A stretch of DNA of 64,000 nt from Bacillota bacterium. Lineage in GTDB: Bacteria; Bacillota; Clostridia; Christensenellales; Aristaeellaceae. Made by a program: the position numbers and the translations under genes. The notes below the pieces were generated by a model. That model ran no database searches and had not been told where the DNA came from. It saw only the letters and a list, made by a program, of their open reading frames with translations. Location of the stretch: assembly GCA_023411375.1 (NCBI GenBank), contig JAEYOW010000015.1, positions 1 through 64,000 on the forward strand. The letters are read 5' to 3'. Positions within the stretch are counted from its first letter, which is position 1. Every line of letters starts with the position of its first letter. This document shows positions 51,277 through 60,264 of the stretch, piece after piece.

Positions 51277-52628
51277 ATCCCGAACCGAAAAAAACCGAAC
51301 AGCAGCCCAGCGGCCGCCCCAGTTTTCGCAAAGCGCTCAAAACCGCGCCAAAACGCCTTTGGGGCATTGTTTGCCACAACTGGGGCTGGAAGCTTCTGGC
51401 GCTTTTCCTTGCGGTTTGTCTCTGGGCGGGCCTGATCACGCAGGATCCGACCCTTACGCGCGAGCACTATTTCTACGACGTACCCGTTACCGTATCCGGC
51501 GCGGAAACCCTGCGCCGCAACGGCATGATCGTGCTTTCCGGACTGGACGCCGAAACGCTGACCACGCGGCTGCGCGTGGACGTTCCGCAGCGGGAGTACA
51601 ACACGGTTTCCGCCGGCTATTACAACCCCCGCATTGATTTAAGCCGCATTACCGCAACGGGCGAGCAGACGCTCAAAATTCTCTCCACCTCCACGACGAC
51701 CTACGGCACCGTCAAATCGCTGACGCCGGACAGCGTAACCGTGGTGGTGGACGAGTACATTACCAATTACCGCGTGCCCGTGGCCGTCAACCTGATCGGC
51801 GACTACCCAGCCGGGTTCTACGGCGCCACTCCCTCGCTGGATCCCTCGGCCGTGGCCGTAAGCGGGCCCAAGAGCATCGTCGGCAAAATCGCCCGCGTCT
51901 ATGTGGATTTCGACGTATCCCGGCTTGCCGCGCAGGCCGGACTGGTGCGCACGGCGCTGCCCATGCGCTTTGTGGACAAGGACGGCAACGCCGTGGAAAG
52001 CGATCTTCTGGAGGTGACCAGCGCGGACGTTTTGCTGCGTACGATCATCGTGGAGCAGCAGCTCTACTCCACCAAAACGCTCTCCATCTCAGGGCTTGCG
52101 CTAACCGAGGGAATCCCCGCGGAGGGATATGAGTTAAAGGGCGTTACCGCTTCGCCCAACACGTTGCTCGCGGCGGGCGAGGAGGCCAAGCTCTCCGCGC
52201 TGGAAACGCTGTTTATCGACGACCCTGTGGACATCACGGGCCGCAGCGATTCCTTTACGGTGGAGGTCAAGCTGCGCAAGCCCTCCGAGCTGGTGTACCT
52301 GAGTACAGACACGGTGACGCTTCACTTTGAAATCCAGCCAATCCTAACTACGCGCACGTTTGAAAATGTCAAGCTGACAGCGCGCGGCGCGGCCGACGGC
52401 CAGAGCTGGACGCTGAGCCAAAAGTCCGTTTCCGTCGCGGTTACGGGTCCGCAGCTGATGCTGGACGGGCTCAAGAGCGCCAACCTGAGCGCATACGCGG
52501 ATCTGGGCGGCCTGCCGGCAGGCGAGCATGAGCTGCCCATCCGGCTGCTGATGGAAGGCGCTAACGTATCCAGCATGAGCTATACCGTCAGCCCAAGCAC
52601 CGTTACAGCCACCATCACGGAGGAATGA
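51273..52628 (+). CDS. cdaR: CdaA regulator CdaR (YbbR domains)
   Basis: 451 aa. A short cytoplasmic N-terminus and one membrane helix (about 35-53, LLALFLAVCLWAGLI) are followed by a large extracellular part with four YbbR repeats. These recur as a short strand pattern (PVTVSG.., PVAVNLIG.., ISGLALTEG.., VKLTARG..). CdaR modulates CdaA in other Firmicutes. AGGAGG precedes the ATG that overlaps the cdaA stop. Confidence 0.92.
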   Translation: MNPEPKKTEQQPSGRPSFRKALKTAPKRLWGIVCHNWGWKLLALFLAVCLWAGLITQDPTLTREHYFYDVPVTVSGAETLRRNGMIVLSGLDAETLTTRLRVDVPQREYNTVSAGYYNPRIDLSRITATGEQTLKILSTSTTTYGTVKSLTPDSVTVVVDEYITNYRVPVAVNLIGDYPAGFYGATPSLDPSAVAVSGPKSIVGKIARVYVDFDVSRLAAQAGLVRTALPMRFVDKDGNAVESDLLEVTSADVLLRTIIVEQQLYSTKTLSISGLALTEGIPAEGYELKGVTASPNTLLAAGEEAKLSALETLFIDDPVDITGRSDSFTVEVKLRKPSELVYLSTDTVTLHFEIQPILTTRTFENVKLTARGAADGQSWTLSQKSVSVAVTGPQLMLDGLKSANLSAYADLGGLPAGEHELPIRLLMEGANVSSMSYTVSPSTVTATITEE

Positions 52629-52650
52629 GCCTGACGAAAGGAGCCGCCGA

Positions 52651-53886
52651 ATGAACGGCTTTGCCAACACGATTCTAACGATTTTGCTCAGCTGGCTGCG
52701 CGCCCTGATCAACAATATCTGGAAACTGCTGGGCAGCGAGGGCGGCGGCAGCCTGTATCAATTTCTGGCCGCGAATTGGAAAACGCTCGTGATTATCCTT
52801 TGCGTGGGCGGATTTGTAATCGACCGCATCATTTACTTTATCCGGTGGCGGCCCTATTATGTATGGAGCAGCCGGCTTAACCGGCTGCGCAGGCGGCGCG
52901 CGGGCGAGGCTTACGAGGATGAGGCCGAGCCCGCCGGCAGTCCGGACGAATACGCGGGCGGGCACACCACGGAAGAAACGCCTTATGCGCAACCGGCTCC
53001 GGTTCCCGCCGCGCCAGCCTTCGCAGCGCCGTTGCAGCCGCAGGCCTCCGCCTATATGCGCCCGTCCGGGTCTCAGCCAACGCAGGCCTACAATGCGTTT
53101 GCGCCCGCACGCGTTCAGCCTCAGCCCCCCGCGGAGCCTTCTTTCGCCCCGCAGCGAAGCGCCGCTACTCAGCCGATCAATGATTTTTCGCAGGCCACTC
53201 TTCATTACGCGCCTATCGCTCAAAGCATGCCGAAGGATCATACGCCCTATCAGCAGCCCTATATTCCGCCTGCCGATCTGGAACCCGTCTATGACGACGA
53301 CCTGGATTCCTGGGCGGAAGGCGAGACGCTGGTACGGCCGCTTTCCCAGAGCGCGTGGGTTAATCCCGCGCAGGGTATGGAAAATTCCTTCGGCAAGCCC
53401 AGACCCGAGCCGCTTGATTATATCCGTGATATGCAAGCAGGCTTTGCTCCCCAACCGCCGCCGGAGCAGCTCTATGCGCCGCCCGCTCCGCCTCCCGTTC
53501 CGGAGGCCCCGCCAAAAGCGCCCGTTCATCCCGGTCTGGACAGCGAGGCGTTCCGCCAGAGCTTTGGTTTAAGTCCTGCCGGACCGCTCGGCAGCCAGCC
53601 GGACGACACGGCTACAGAGGCCGGCGGACTTCCCGTTCAGGGCGCTATGCACGTGCCTACCTTCATGCCCTATGCTCAGCCGCAGGACGACAGCGCGGGC
53701 ACAAAGCGGTCAAGATCTCGCAACCCCTTTGCCGGTATCGCCAAAAAGGCGCGCGACCTTGTCGGGGTGGAAGATGAGGATCACCGGCCCACCATCCACG
53801 ATTTACAATCCACCGTGGATATGCGTACAGCGTTCCATGAGCCTGTCTATCCCAAATCCAAGTCCAACGAAAGCGGTGATCACTGA
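52651..53886 (+). CDS. Membrane protein with long Pro/Ala/Gln-rich cytoplasmic tail
   Basis: 411 aa. An amphipathic or membrane helix (5-27) and a clear transmembrane helix (43-65, ending in RWRPYY and an Arg-rich RLNRLRRRR) anchor it. Residues about 95-350 are low-complexity and rich in Pro, Ala and Gln, probably disordered. A small conserved-looking end (NPFAGIAKKARDLVGVEDED, DLQSTVDMRTAFHEPVYP) follows. No known domain. It starts 22 nt after cdaR and overlaps the ATPase gene, so a partner role in c-di-AMP signalling or the cell envelope is possible. Confidence 0.72.
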   Translation: MNGFANTILTILLSWLRALINNIWKLLGSEGGGSLYQFLAANWKTLVIILCVGGFVIDRIIYFIRWRPYYVWSSRLNRLRRRRAGEAYEDEAEPAGSPDEYAGGHTTEETPYAQPAPVPAAPAFAAPLQPQASAYMRPSGSQPTQAYNAFAPARVQPQPPAEPSFAPQRSAATQPINDFSQATLHYAPIAQSMPKDHTPYQQPYIPPADLEPVYDDDLDSWAEGETLVRPLSQSAWVNPAQGMENSFGKPRPEPLDYIRDMQAGFAPQPPPEQLYAPPAPPPVPEAPPKAPVHPGLDSEAFRQSFGLSPAGPLGSQPDDTATEAGGLPVQGAMHVPTFMPYAQPQDDSAGTKRSRSRNPFAGIAKKARDLVGVEDEDHRPTIHDLQSTVDMRTAFHEPVYPKSKSNESGDH

Positions 53887-54581
53887 TGCGGCCCTTTGGC
53901 GAACGCTTTACCGTGTTGCTGGGCAACTATGGCAGCGGCAAGACCGAGCTTTCCATCGCCATCGCGCGGGAATTGCGCAGGCAAAAGCGGGGCCGCGTAG
54001 CGCTGGTGGATCTGGATATCGTCAATCCGTATTTTCGAAGCGCAGAGCAGGGCGATCTGCTGCGCTCGGAGGGCATCGAGGTGTTCATGCCCTCCTTTGC
54101 CATGTCCACTGTAGATATCCCGGCTTTGCCCGCGCAGATACAGGGCGTGTTTTCCCAGGATTTCTCCCATGTGGTGATCGACGTAGGCGGGGACGATACG
54201 GGAGCCACGGCGCTTGGACGTTACGCGCCTTACATTGCGCCCGTGCGGGAACAGATGTCCGTGCTTTACGTGGTCAATCCCTTCCGTCCGCTTTCCGGCA
54301 CGGCGGAAGATATCGAGGAGCTTTTTTCGCTGGTGGAGTTGAAGGCCCGCCTGCGCCCTGATTTTCTGGTTAACAATGCCAATCTTCAGGAGGAAACGAC
54401 CGCCGCCGGCCTGGTGGAGTCACAGGCGCTTTTGCAAAAGGTCTCCGACCGGCTCCGCGTGCCTATCGGGTTGGCTTCCGGTGCGGAGCGGTTGCGGGAA
54501 GAGCTGCCCCCTGATATGCGTGCGATGTACTTTTCCTTCACGCCGCTGATGAAGCCCGATTGGCTGGCGGACGGGCTATGA
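53886..54581 (+). CDS. MinD/ParA-like P-loop ATPase
   Basis: 231 aa. Walker A is LLGNYGSGKTELSIAIA (without the deviant second Lys of true ParA/MinD). VALVDLDIVNPYFRSAEQ is a switch-like segment, and HVVIDVGGDDTGATALG is Walker B. LYVVNPFRPLSGT follows. Its ATG overlaps the stop of the Pro-rich membrane protein (TGATG), suggesting that the two act together, perhaps with the ATPase positioned at the membrane by that protein. Substrate or cargo unknown. Confidence 0.78.
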   Translation: MRPFGERFTVLLGNYGSGKTELSIAIARELRRQKRGRVALVDLDIVNPYFRSAEQGDLLRSEGIEVFMPSFAMSTVDIPALPAQIQGVFSQDFSHVVIDVGGDDTGATALGRYAPYIAPVREQMSVLYVVNPFRPLSGTAEDIEELFSLVELKARLRPDFLVNNANLQEETTAAGLVESQALLQKVSDRLRVPIGLASGAERLREELPPDMRAMYFSFTPLMKPDWLADGL

Positions 54582-55942
54582 GCACGAACTATCCCCTGCC
54601 TGGGGCGTTTGCCGGGCGCATGCGCGAGCAGCTTGGCCCCAGCGCGGGCGCTTACTTTGCCGCGCTGGAACGGCCCTATCTGCGCGGCTTGCGCCTGAAC
54701 CCGCGCAAGCCCGTGCCGAACCTGCGCGGCCTGGTGGAGGGCATCGGAGAGCCTGTTCCATGGTACCCGGCTCACGGACGCTACCTGTCGCTTGAAAGCG
54801 GCGCCGGGGCCGACCCTCTGCATGAGGCGGGCGCGTATTATCTTCAGGAGCCCAGCGCAATGGCGCCTGTCAGCGTGCTCGCGCCCGTGCCCGGGGAACG
54901 CGTGCTTGACCTGTGCGCCGCGCCGGGCGGCAAGAGCACGCAGATTGCCGACGCGCTGGATGGCAAAGGTCTGCTGGTATGCAACGAACCCGTGCCCGGG
55001 CGCGCCAGGATATTAAGCCGGAACCTGGAACGCATGGGCGTAATAAACGCGCTGGCCGTATCCGCCGAGCCGGAACAGCTTTGCGGACTGTGGCCGGACG
55101 CGTTTGACGCGGTGCTTGTGGACGCGCCGTGCAGCGGGGAAGGCATGTTCCGCCGGCATCCCGAAGCGCGCGCTGAGTGGAGCGCGCAATCCCCCGCCGG
55201 CTGCGCCGCGCGCCAGAGGCGTATTCTCACCTGCGCCTGCCGCATGCTCAAGCCCGGCGGCAGGCTGGTTTACAGCACTTGCACGCTCAACCTGGAGGAG
55301 AACGAGCAGACGGTTGCCTGGCTTTTGGAAAACGAGCCCGGTATGGAAGCCGTTTCTTTTTCGTTGACTGTCGGGGACGGTTCGCTTACCGCGCCGGACG
55401 GCACGCTCCACCTATATCCGCACGAAATCCGCGGCGAAGGTCATTTTGTTGCCCTGCTGCGCAAAGGGATGCATTCCGGCAAAGCCTCCACCGATTTTTT
55501 GCCCGCCGCCTCCCGTCTTCAAACGCCGCCCAAAGCCCTGCTGGACGCATACGGCGGCTTCGCGGCCAGTCTTGTATCTGGGGGCGAGGCGTTGCCGCCC
55601 GCCAACGCCTGCCTGGGGAACGCGCTTATTTTCGCACCCGACCTGCCGCCGCTTGATGGCATAAGGGTGTTGCGCGCCGGCTTGCAGCTGGGCGCGCTTA
55701 AAGGCAAGGTATTTGCGCCGGACCACGCGCTCGCCATGGGGCTGCCTCAATCCTGCCCGTTTCCCCGGCTGCCGCTAAGCCGCGAGGCCGCGCTTACCTA
55801 TCAGCGCGGCGAGACGCCGGCCGCACCCGAGGCATTGCGCGGCTATGCGCTGGCAACCTGGCAGGGGCTTGCGCTCGGCTTTGGAAAGGCGAGCGGCGGC
55901 CAGTTTAAAAACCATTATCCCAAGGGGCTTCGCCGCCCCTGA
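54578..55942 (+). CDS. rsmF: RNA m5C methyltransferase, RsmF/NOL1-NOP2-Sun family
   Basis: 454 aa. SAM-binding DLCAAPGGKSTQIADAL, DAPCSGEGMFRRHPEA and the catalytic YSTCTLNLEENEQ (Cys in STCT) are all present. The C-terminal 150 residues, ending in FGKASGGQFKNHYPKGLRR, match the RsmF-type extension. It should methylate a cytosine in 16S rRNA. ATG overlaps the TGA of the ATPase gene. Confidence 0.9.
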   Translation: MSTNYPLPGAFAGRMREQLGPSAGAYFAALERPYLRGLRLNPRKPVPNLRGLVEGIGEPVPWYPAHGRYLSLESGAGADPLHEAGAYYLQEPSAMAPVSVLAPVPGERVLDLCAAPGGKSTQIADALDGKGLLVCNEPVPGRARILSRNLERMGVINALAVSAEPEQLCGLWPDAFDAVLVDAPCSGEGMFRRHPEARAEWSAQSPAGCAARQRRILTCACRMLKPGGRLVYSTCTLNLEENEQTVAWLLENEPGMEAVSFSLTVGDGSLTAPDGTLHLYPHEIRGEGHFVALLRKGMHSGKASTDFLPAASRLQTPPKALLDAYGGFAASLVSGGEALPPANACLGNALIFAPDLPPLDGIRVLRAGLQLGALKGKVFAPDHALAMGLPQSCPFPRLPLSREAALTYQRGETPAAPEALRGYALATWQGLALGFGKASGGQFKNHYPKGLRRP

Positions 55943-55958
55943 CACAAAGGAGAAGCAA

Positions 55959-56891
55959 ATGGAAACCATCGTTTTGAAGGGAATCGATCAGCCCGCCTCC
56001 CGCCTGTGCATCGGCGGCTGTCCCGCCGGAGAATACGGGTGGGGAAACGTCAGCCGGGAGGAAATCGAGGCGGGCATGTTGCGCGCCCTGGAGCTTGGCG
56101 TCAACTTTTTTGATACCGCCGATACCTATGGGCTTGGCCGATCCGAAATCACCATGGGTGAGGTTCTCCACGCGCATCGCGACCGCGTGATTCTGGCGAC
56201 GAAGTTCGGTGTGCGCGTGGAGAATGGCAAGACCTTCTACGATAACAGCCCCGCCTATATCGAGCAGGCGCTTGCGGGAAGTCTGAAGCGCCTGAATACC
56301 GACAGGATTGACCTTTACCAAATTCATTATCTGGATGGCCGCACCGCGGTGGATGAAATGATGGAAGCATTGCTTTACCATAAGCGCAGGGGCGATATCC
56401 GCGCCATCGGACTTAGCAACGTGACGCCGGAGCAAGCAAAGGCCTTTATTCCCTACGCAAAAGAAATCGCCGGATTTCAAAACCATTTCAGCCTGGCGCA
56501 CCGGGACGACGAGAAGGCCATATCGGCTATTTCGGAATCCCTTAAGGCGTCCCCGCTCACATGGGGCAGTCTGGGACAGGGCATCCTGACGGGCAAATAT
56601 GGCCCGGATGTGCATTTTGACGGCAACGACCGCCGCAGCCGCACCGTGTACGACAATTTTTACGGGGAAAAGCTTCGCCGAAACCTGAGCATCGTGGAGG
56701 CCATGCGCCCCATTGCGGAAAAGCACGGCGTGCCTGTTTCCGCCATAGCCGTCCGGTGGATACTGGACCACTTTCCCGAGAGCGTGGTCATCACCGGTGT
56801 GAAAAATCCAAAGCAGGCCGAAGGCAACGCCCTCGCGCTTACCTTTCAGCTGGACGCGGAGGAGCTTGCGGTGCTTGACAGGGTATCCTAA
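55959..56891 (+). CDS. Aldo/keto reductase
   Basis: 310 aa, full TIM-barrel length. The catalytic tetrad is seen as Asp and Tyr in FFDTADTYGLGRSE, Lys in VILATKFG and His in YQIHYLD. The cofactor end shows VITGVKNPKQAEGN. NADPH-dependent carbonyl reduction is expected; the substrate is unknown. AAAGGAG lies 6 nt before the ATG, 16 nt after rsmF, so it ends the cdaA operon before a strong terminator. Confidence 0.9.
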   Translation: METIVLKGIDQPASRLCIGGCPAGEYGWGNVSREEIEAGMLRALELGVNFFDTADTYGLGRSEITMGEVLHAHRDRVILATKFGVRVENGKTFYDNSPAYIEQALAGSLKRLNTDRIDLYQIHYLDGRTAVDEMMEALLYHKRRGDIRAIGLSNVTPEQAKAFIPYAKEIAGFQNHFSLAHRDDEKAISAISESLKASPLTWGSLGQGILTGKYGPDVHFDGNDRRSRTVYDNFYGEKLRRNLSIVEAMRPIAEKHGVPVSAIAVRWILDHFPESVVITGVKNPKQAEGNALALTFQLDAEELAVLDRVS

Positions 56892-56925
56892 GAGCAGGAA
56901 GAAACAGCGGCAGATTGCCGAAAAA

Positions 56926-56977
56926 TCCCCTTTGGGGATAGGAGGGGGCGAAGTCCCTCCAAGCATATTCATACACG
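56926..56977 (+). repeat. REP-like palindromes related to those at 15.9 kb
   Basis: TCCCCTTTGGGGA (56926-56938) and GGAGGG/CCCTCC (56941-56960) are followed by AAGCATATTCATAC. The latter resembles GCCCCTCCAAG and GTGCATTCGTA at 15984-16004. Two copies in one window suggest a dispersed intergenic repeat family. Confidence 0.5.
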
Positions 56978-56980
56978 TTG

Positions 56981-57025
56981 CGGCGGGAGGGGCTTTTCTG
57001 AGAAAAGCCCCTCCCGCCGTTTTTT
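56981..57025. terminator. Strong terminator of the cdaA operon
   Basis: A 19 bp perfect inverted repeat (CGGCGGGAGGGGCTTTTCT with its complement) is followed by TTTTTT. It also lies downstream of the minus-strand acyl-CoA synthetase gene. Confidence 0.92.
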
Positions 57026-57087
57026 AACCTATCTTGTTTTGCCTTTGTGAGAAATTAGAAGGACGTCTGGTCTTACCCTCGTCCCTG

Positions 57088-58740
57088 TTATTTTTCATCC
57101 CGGCTCCGAATCAGCTTGCGCTGAATCTTTCCGCTGATGGTTTTGGGCAGTTCGTCCGCGAACTCCACAATGCGGGGGTATTTGTAGGGCGCGGTCACCT
57201 GCTTGACATGGTTTTGAAGCTCCTTACGCAACGCGTCGCCCGGCTCATAGCCCCGGTTTTTAACCAGCACGACCGTTGCCTTCACCACCTGCCCCCGGTC
57301 CGGATGCGGCACGGCGGTTACGGCGCATTCCAGCACGGCCGGATGGGTCAGAAGCGCGCTTTCCACCTCAAACGGCCCGATGCGGTAGCCGCTGGATTTG
57401 ATCACGTCATCGCTGCGGCCGATAAAGTTATAGTATCCGTCCACATCCCGCCACGCCATGTCGCCCGTGTGGTACAGGCTGTCATAAAACACCGCGTCGG
57501 TCTGTTCCCTGTTACGGTAGTATCCCAGAAACAGCCCCGCCGGATGCCCGCGTTCCAGCCGGATGACGATTTCGCCCTCCACGCCGTCCTCCACGTCCTG
57601 TCCGCTATCATCGACAAGGGCAATATCATACGCGGGCGAGGGCCTGCCCGTGCTGCCGGGCTTTGGCTCCAGCCACTTGCTGGTCATCAAAAGCGGCGTC
57701 GTCTCACTCTGGCCGAAACCCTCGTGGATCTTGATGCCGGTCTGAAAGTAAAACTGGTCGTACACCTCGGGATTAAGCGGCTCGCCCGCGCAGTTGGCCC
57801 AGCGCAGGGCGCTCAGGTCGTAGCGGCCCATATCCTCCTTGATCATGAAGCGGTATACCGTCGGCGGAGCGCAAAAGCTTGTTACGCGGTGCTTTGAGAT
57901 CATCTCCAGCAAATCCGCCGCCACAAAGCGGTCGAAATCATACACAAAAAGCGTCGCGCCGCAAATCCACTGCCCGTATAGCTTCCCCCACCCGGCCTTT
58001 GCCCAGCCCGTATCCGCGACGGCGATATGGATATCATCGTCGCTCAGGTTGTGCCAGTAATAGGCCGTCACCGTTTGCGCGATTGGGTAGGTCCAGGTAT
58101 GCGCGGCCATTTTGGGCATGCCCGTGGTGCCGCTGGTAAAGTACATGAGCATGATATCGTCGTTCGCGGGCAACTCGGCGGGTTTTTCCCAGCGCTCCGG
58201 CGCGCCGCTGAGCTCCGCGTCAAAGTCTAAAAAGCCGTCCGCACTTCCCAGCGTAAACAGCGCCGTCAAGTCGCCGCATTCCTCCGCGGCAGCCAGCACA
58301 TGCCCGCGCACCTCCGGCTCTTCCACACAGATAACGGCGCGGGCACTCGAAGCCTGAACACGGTATACGATATCCTTCTTTTGCAGCTGTGCCGTGGCGG
58401 GAATCAATACGCACCCAACCTTTAAAAGTCCAACGGCCGCAACCCAGTACTGCCAGCGGCGCTTGAGCATCAGCACCACGGGATCGCCCCGGCGAAGCCC
58501 ATGCGCGTAAAACACATTGGCGGCCTTATCGCTCAACCGGCTGATTTCGCCAAAGGTAAACGTGCGCTCATTGCCGTGAATGTCGCACCAGATCAGCGCG
58601 CGTTTCTCGGGCGATATGCGCGCGTATTCGTCCACTACGTCGTAGGCAAAATGAAAACGCTTTGGCACTCGAAGGGAAAAGTTCTGTTCAAAGTCCTCCT
58701 GGGAAACAAAATCGGTACGGATATATCTGTCGGCCAGCAT
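57088..58740 (-). CDS. AMP-forming acyl-CoA synthetase (medium-chain/acetyl type)
   Basis: 550 aa. It activates a carboxylic acid to acyl-CoA with ATP. The P-loop is YFTSGTTGMPKMAAHT, and GFGQSETTPL, YHTGDMAWRDVDGYY and the C-terminal PKTISGKIQRK (acylation Lys) are present. The long insert DTGWAKAGWGKLYGQW is typical of the acetyl/medium-chain ACSM branch. AAGGAG lies 9 nt before ATG 58740. It follows the XRE-cupin gene by 44 nt, the usual pairing in which the regulator controls the synthetase. Confidence 0.9.
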   Translation of the reverse strand: MLADRYIRTDFVSQEDFEQNFSLRVPKRFHFAYDVVDEYARISPEKRALIWCDIHGNERTFTFGEISRLSDKAANVFYAHGLRRGDPVVLMLKRRWQYWVAAVGLLKVGCVLIPATAQLQKKDIVYRVQASSARAVICVEEPEVRGHVLAAAEECGDLTALFTLGSADGFLDFDAELSGAPERWEKPAELPANDDIMLMYFTSGTTGMPKMAAHTWTYPIAQTVTAYYWHNLSDDDIHIAVADTGWAKAGWGKLYGQWICGATLFVYDFDRFVAADLLEMISKHRVTSFCAPPTVYRFMIKEDMGRYDLSALRWANCAGEPLNPEVYDQFYFQTGIKIHEGFGQSETTPLLMTSKWLEPKPGSTGRPSPAYDIALVDDSGQDVEDGVEGEIVIRLERGHPAGLFLGYYRNREQTDAVFYDSLYHTGDMAWRDVDGYYNFIGRSDDVIKSSGYRIGPFEVESALLTHPAVLECAVTAVPHPDRGQVVKATVVLVKNRGYEPGDALRKELQNHVKQVTAPYKYPRIVEFADELPKTISGKIQRKLIRSRDEK

Positions 58741-58784
58741 ACTACCAAACTCCTTCAACTACGGCAGGCTCGAACGCCATCGGC

Positions 58785-59339
58785 TTACGGGATCACCATC
58801 GCCAGAAAATGCACCGGCTCCTCGCCCAGCGCCTGCATGGCGTGAGGCGTATGCGAATCGTAATACACGCTATCGCCCGGATGCAGTACCAGGTCGTTTT
58901 TGCCGATCACAATGCGCATCGTGCCGGAGAGGATATAGTCAAACTCCTGCCCCTCATGGCTATTGGGCTCAAGGGTTTTATTCACCTCGGGCGGCACCGT
59001 CACGTAAAGCGGCTCAATCTTGCGGTGGACGAAATTATAGGCAAGGTTCTTGTAGATGTACTGGTCGCGGCGGCTGGTTTCCTGCCCCCTGCCCGCGCGC
59101 GTAACGCTGAACACGTTCAGACGGGGCGCTTCACCGGTGAGCAGCTCCGTCATGTCCACATGGAAAACCTCGCCGATTTTGACCAGAAAGCTGATGGGCA
59201 TGTCGACCTCGCCGCTCTCATATCTGCGGTAATCGTCAACGGACACATTCAGAGCTTCGGCCATCTGCTCAACGGTGTAGTCCGAGATTTCGCGAAGGTC
59301 CAAAATACGCATGGCAATTTGCTTCACAGAGTCGGACAT
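58785..59339 (-). CDS. XRE-family regulator with cupin domain
   Basis: 184 aa. The HTH covers about 8-66 (YTVEQMAEALNVSVDDYRRYESG). The C-terminal cupin runs from about 110 to 180 (EGQEFDYILSGTMRIVIG, HPGDSVYYDSHTPHAM). Such proteins sense small ligands and often repress adjacent metabolic genes. Here the acyl-CoA synthetase in the same operon suggests a fatty acid or acyl-CoA ligand. AAGGAGG lies before the start. Confidence 0.9.
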   Translation of the reverse strand: MSDSVKQIAMRILDLREISDYTVEQMAEALNVSVDDYRRYESGEVDMPISFLVKIGEVFHVDMTELLTGEAPRLNVFSVTRAGRGQETSRRDQYIYKNLAYNFVHRKIEPLYVTVPPEVNKTLEPNSHEGQEFDYILSGTMRIVIGKNDLVLHPGDSVYYDSHTPHAMQALGEEPVHFLAMVIP

Positions 59340-59387
59340 AACGGGTGCGCCTCCTTTTTAACCCGGTTCGGGCAAACTTTAGCGCTT

Positions 59388-59416
59388 ATTATACACGAAA
59401 GAGGTGTTGGTAGCAA
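59388..59416 (-). promoter_or_regulatory. Sigma-A promoter of the XRE/acyl-CoA synthetase operon
   Basis: On the minus strand TTGCTA and TATAAT with 17 bp spacing, about 48 nt before the start codon. Confidence 0.85.
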
Positions 59417-59445
59417 GGGGCGCAAGCCGCGCGCCTGAAATTCGC

Positions 59446-59480
59446 AAAAAAGCGCGCCGACTTCATCTGAAGCGGCGCGC
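59446..59480 (-). terminator. Terminator after the PII-like gene
   Basis: Minus strand: GCGCGCCGCTTCA pairs with TGAAGTCGGCGCGC around a 2-4 nt loop with one bulge, then TTTTTT. Confidence 0.88.
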
Positions 59481-59507
59481 ACAGCGGAATTGAAAAGCGG
59501 GGCTGGG

Positions 59508-60221
59508 TCAGTCGTCCGCGTCGCCCTCTCCCGCCGCCTCCATCACGCTCTTAAGCCCGGCCACGCTTTCCACAGGCAGCGAGAACATCACCGTATGCGC
59601 GGGGCTGCTTACCCCCGCGTGCTCCATGATCGAGCGCATGATAGAGCCCTTGTCCTTAGCCGCGGTCAGAATCAAAAGCATTTCCTTCTCGTCGGCGATG
59701 GACATGCCGAAAAACTTATTTTCCGCAAAGGGATTGGTGCCTTTAGCATGGATGACCGTACCGCCCATAGCGCCGGCGGCCCGCGCGGCGTCCATCACGC
59801 TGTCCACATGGCCACGGTTTGCGATGGCAATAATCAGTTCATAAAGAAACGCTTGATTTTCTCCCATATCCGTCACCTCGCCGATGATAATTTTCTGGTT
59901 CTCCGTCAGGGCCTTCAGGCTGCTCGCGCCGCCGATGCTGCCAACCGGCACGGTCAGCGCGATGCCGTTGCCGGGCATGTCCAGCCCCATATCGCTGACC
60001 ATCTGCGCCATCAGGCGCTTGGCCTTTTTGCGCTGTACCATGGTATACAGCAGCGCCTTGCCTGTTTTTTCCAGACCCAGCAGGCTCAGGAGCTTCTGAC
60101 CGGCCGTTCCCTGGCATAAGAGGCCGAAGATGCTCTCCACACCATGCTCCCGGAAAAAAGAGGTGAAATTCTCGTCAAATTCCCGTTTTACAATGACGAT
60201 TAACAGCCGTAAATCCTGCAT
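59508..60221 (-). CDS. Tandem PII-like protein
   Basis: 237 aa, cytoplasmic. Two ferredoxin-like halves (about 1-110 and 115-230). The second shows DAARAAGAMGGTVIHAKGTN, close to the strand-loop of PII (GlnB) proteins, and KEMLLILTAAKDKGSIM. The first half is more divergent (LRLLIVIVKREFDENFTSFF). PII-type proteins bind nucleotides and regulate transporters next to them; the gene follows a DUF1538 membrane protein by 43 nt, so that protein is the probable target. Confidence 0.8.
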   Translation of the reverse strand: MQDLRLLIVIVKREFDENFTSFFREHGVESIFGLLCQGTAGQKLLSLLGLEKTGKALLYTMVQRKKAKRLMAQMVSDMGLDMPGNGIALTVPVGSIGGASSLKALTENQKIIIGEVTDMGENQAFLYELIIAIANRGHVDSVMDAARAAGAMGGTVIHAKGTNPFAENKFFGMSIADEKEMLLILTAAKDKGSIMRSIMEHAGVSSPAHTVMFSLPVESVAGLKSVMEAAGEGDADD

Positions 60222-60264
60222 ATCGTTAAAACCCTCCTTGTTATCAGGGCGGTCGCGCTGCCTG

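Noticed and set aside
55905..56972. 355-codon frame antisense to the aldo/keto reductase
   Set aside because: No ribosome site, odd composition, and the opposite strand has a complete AKR tetrad.
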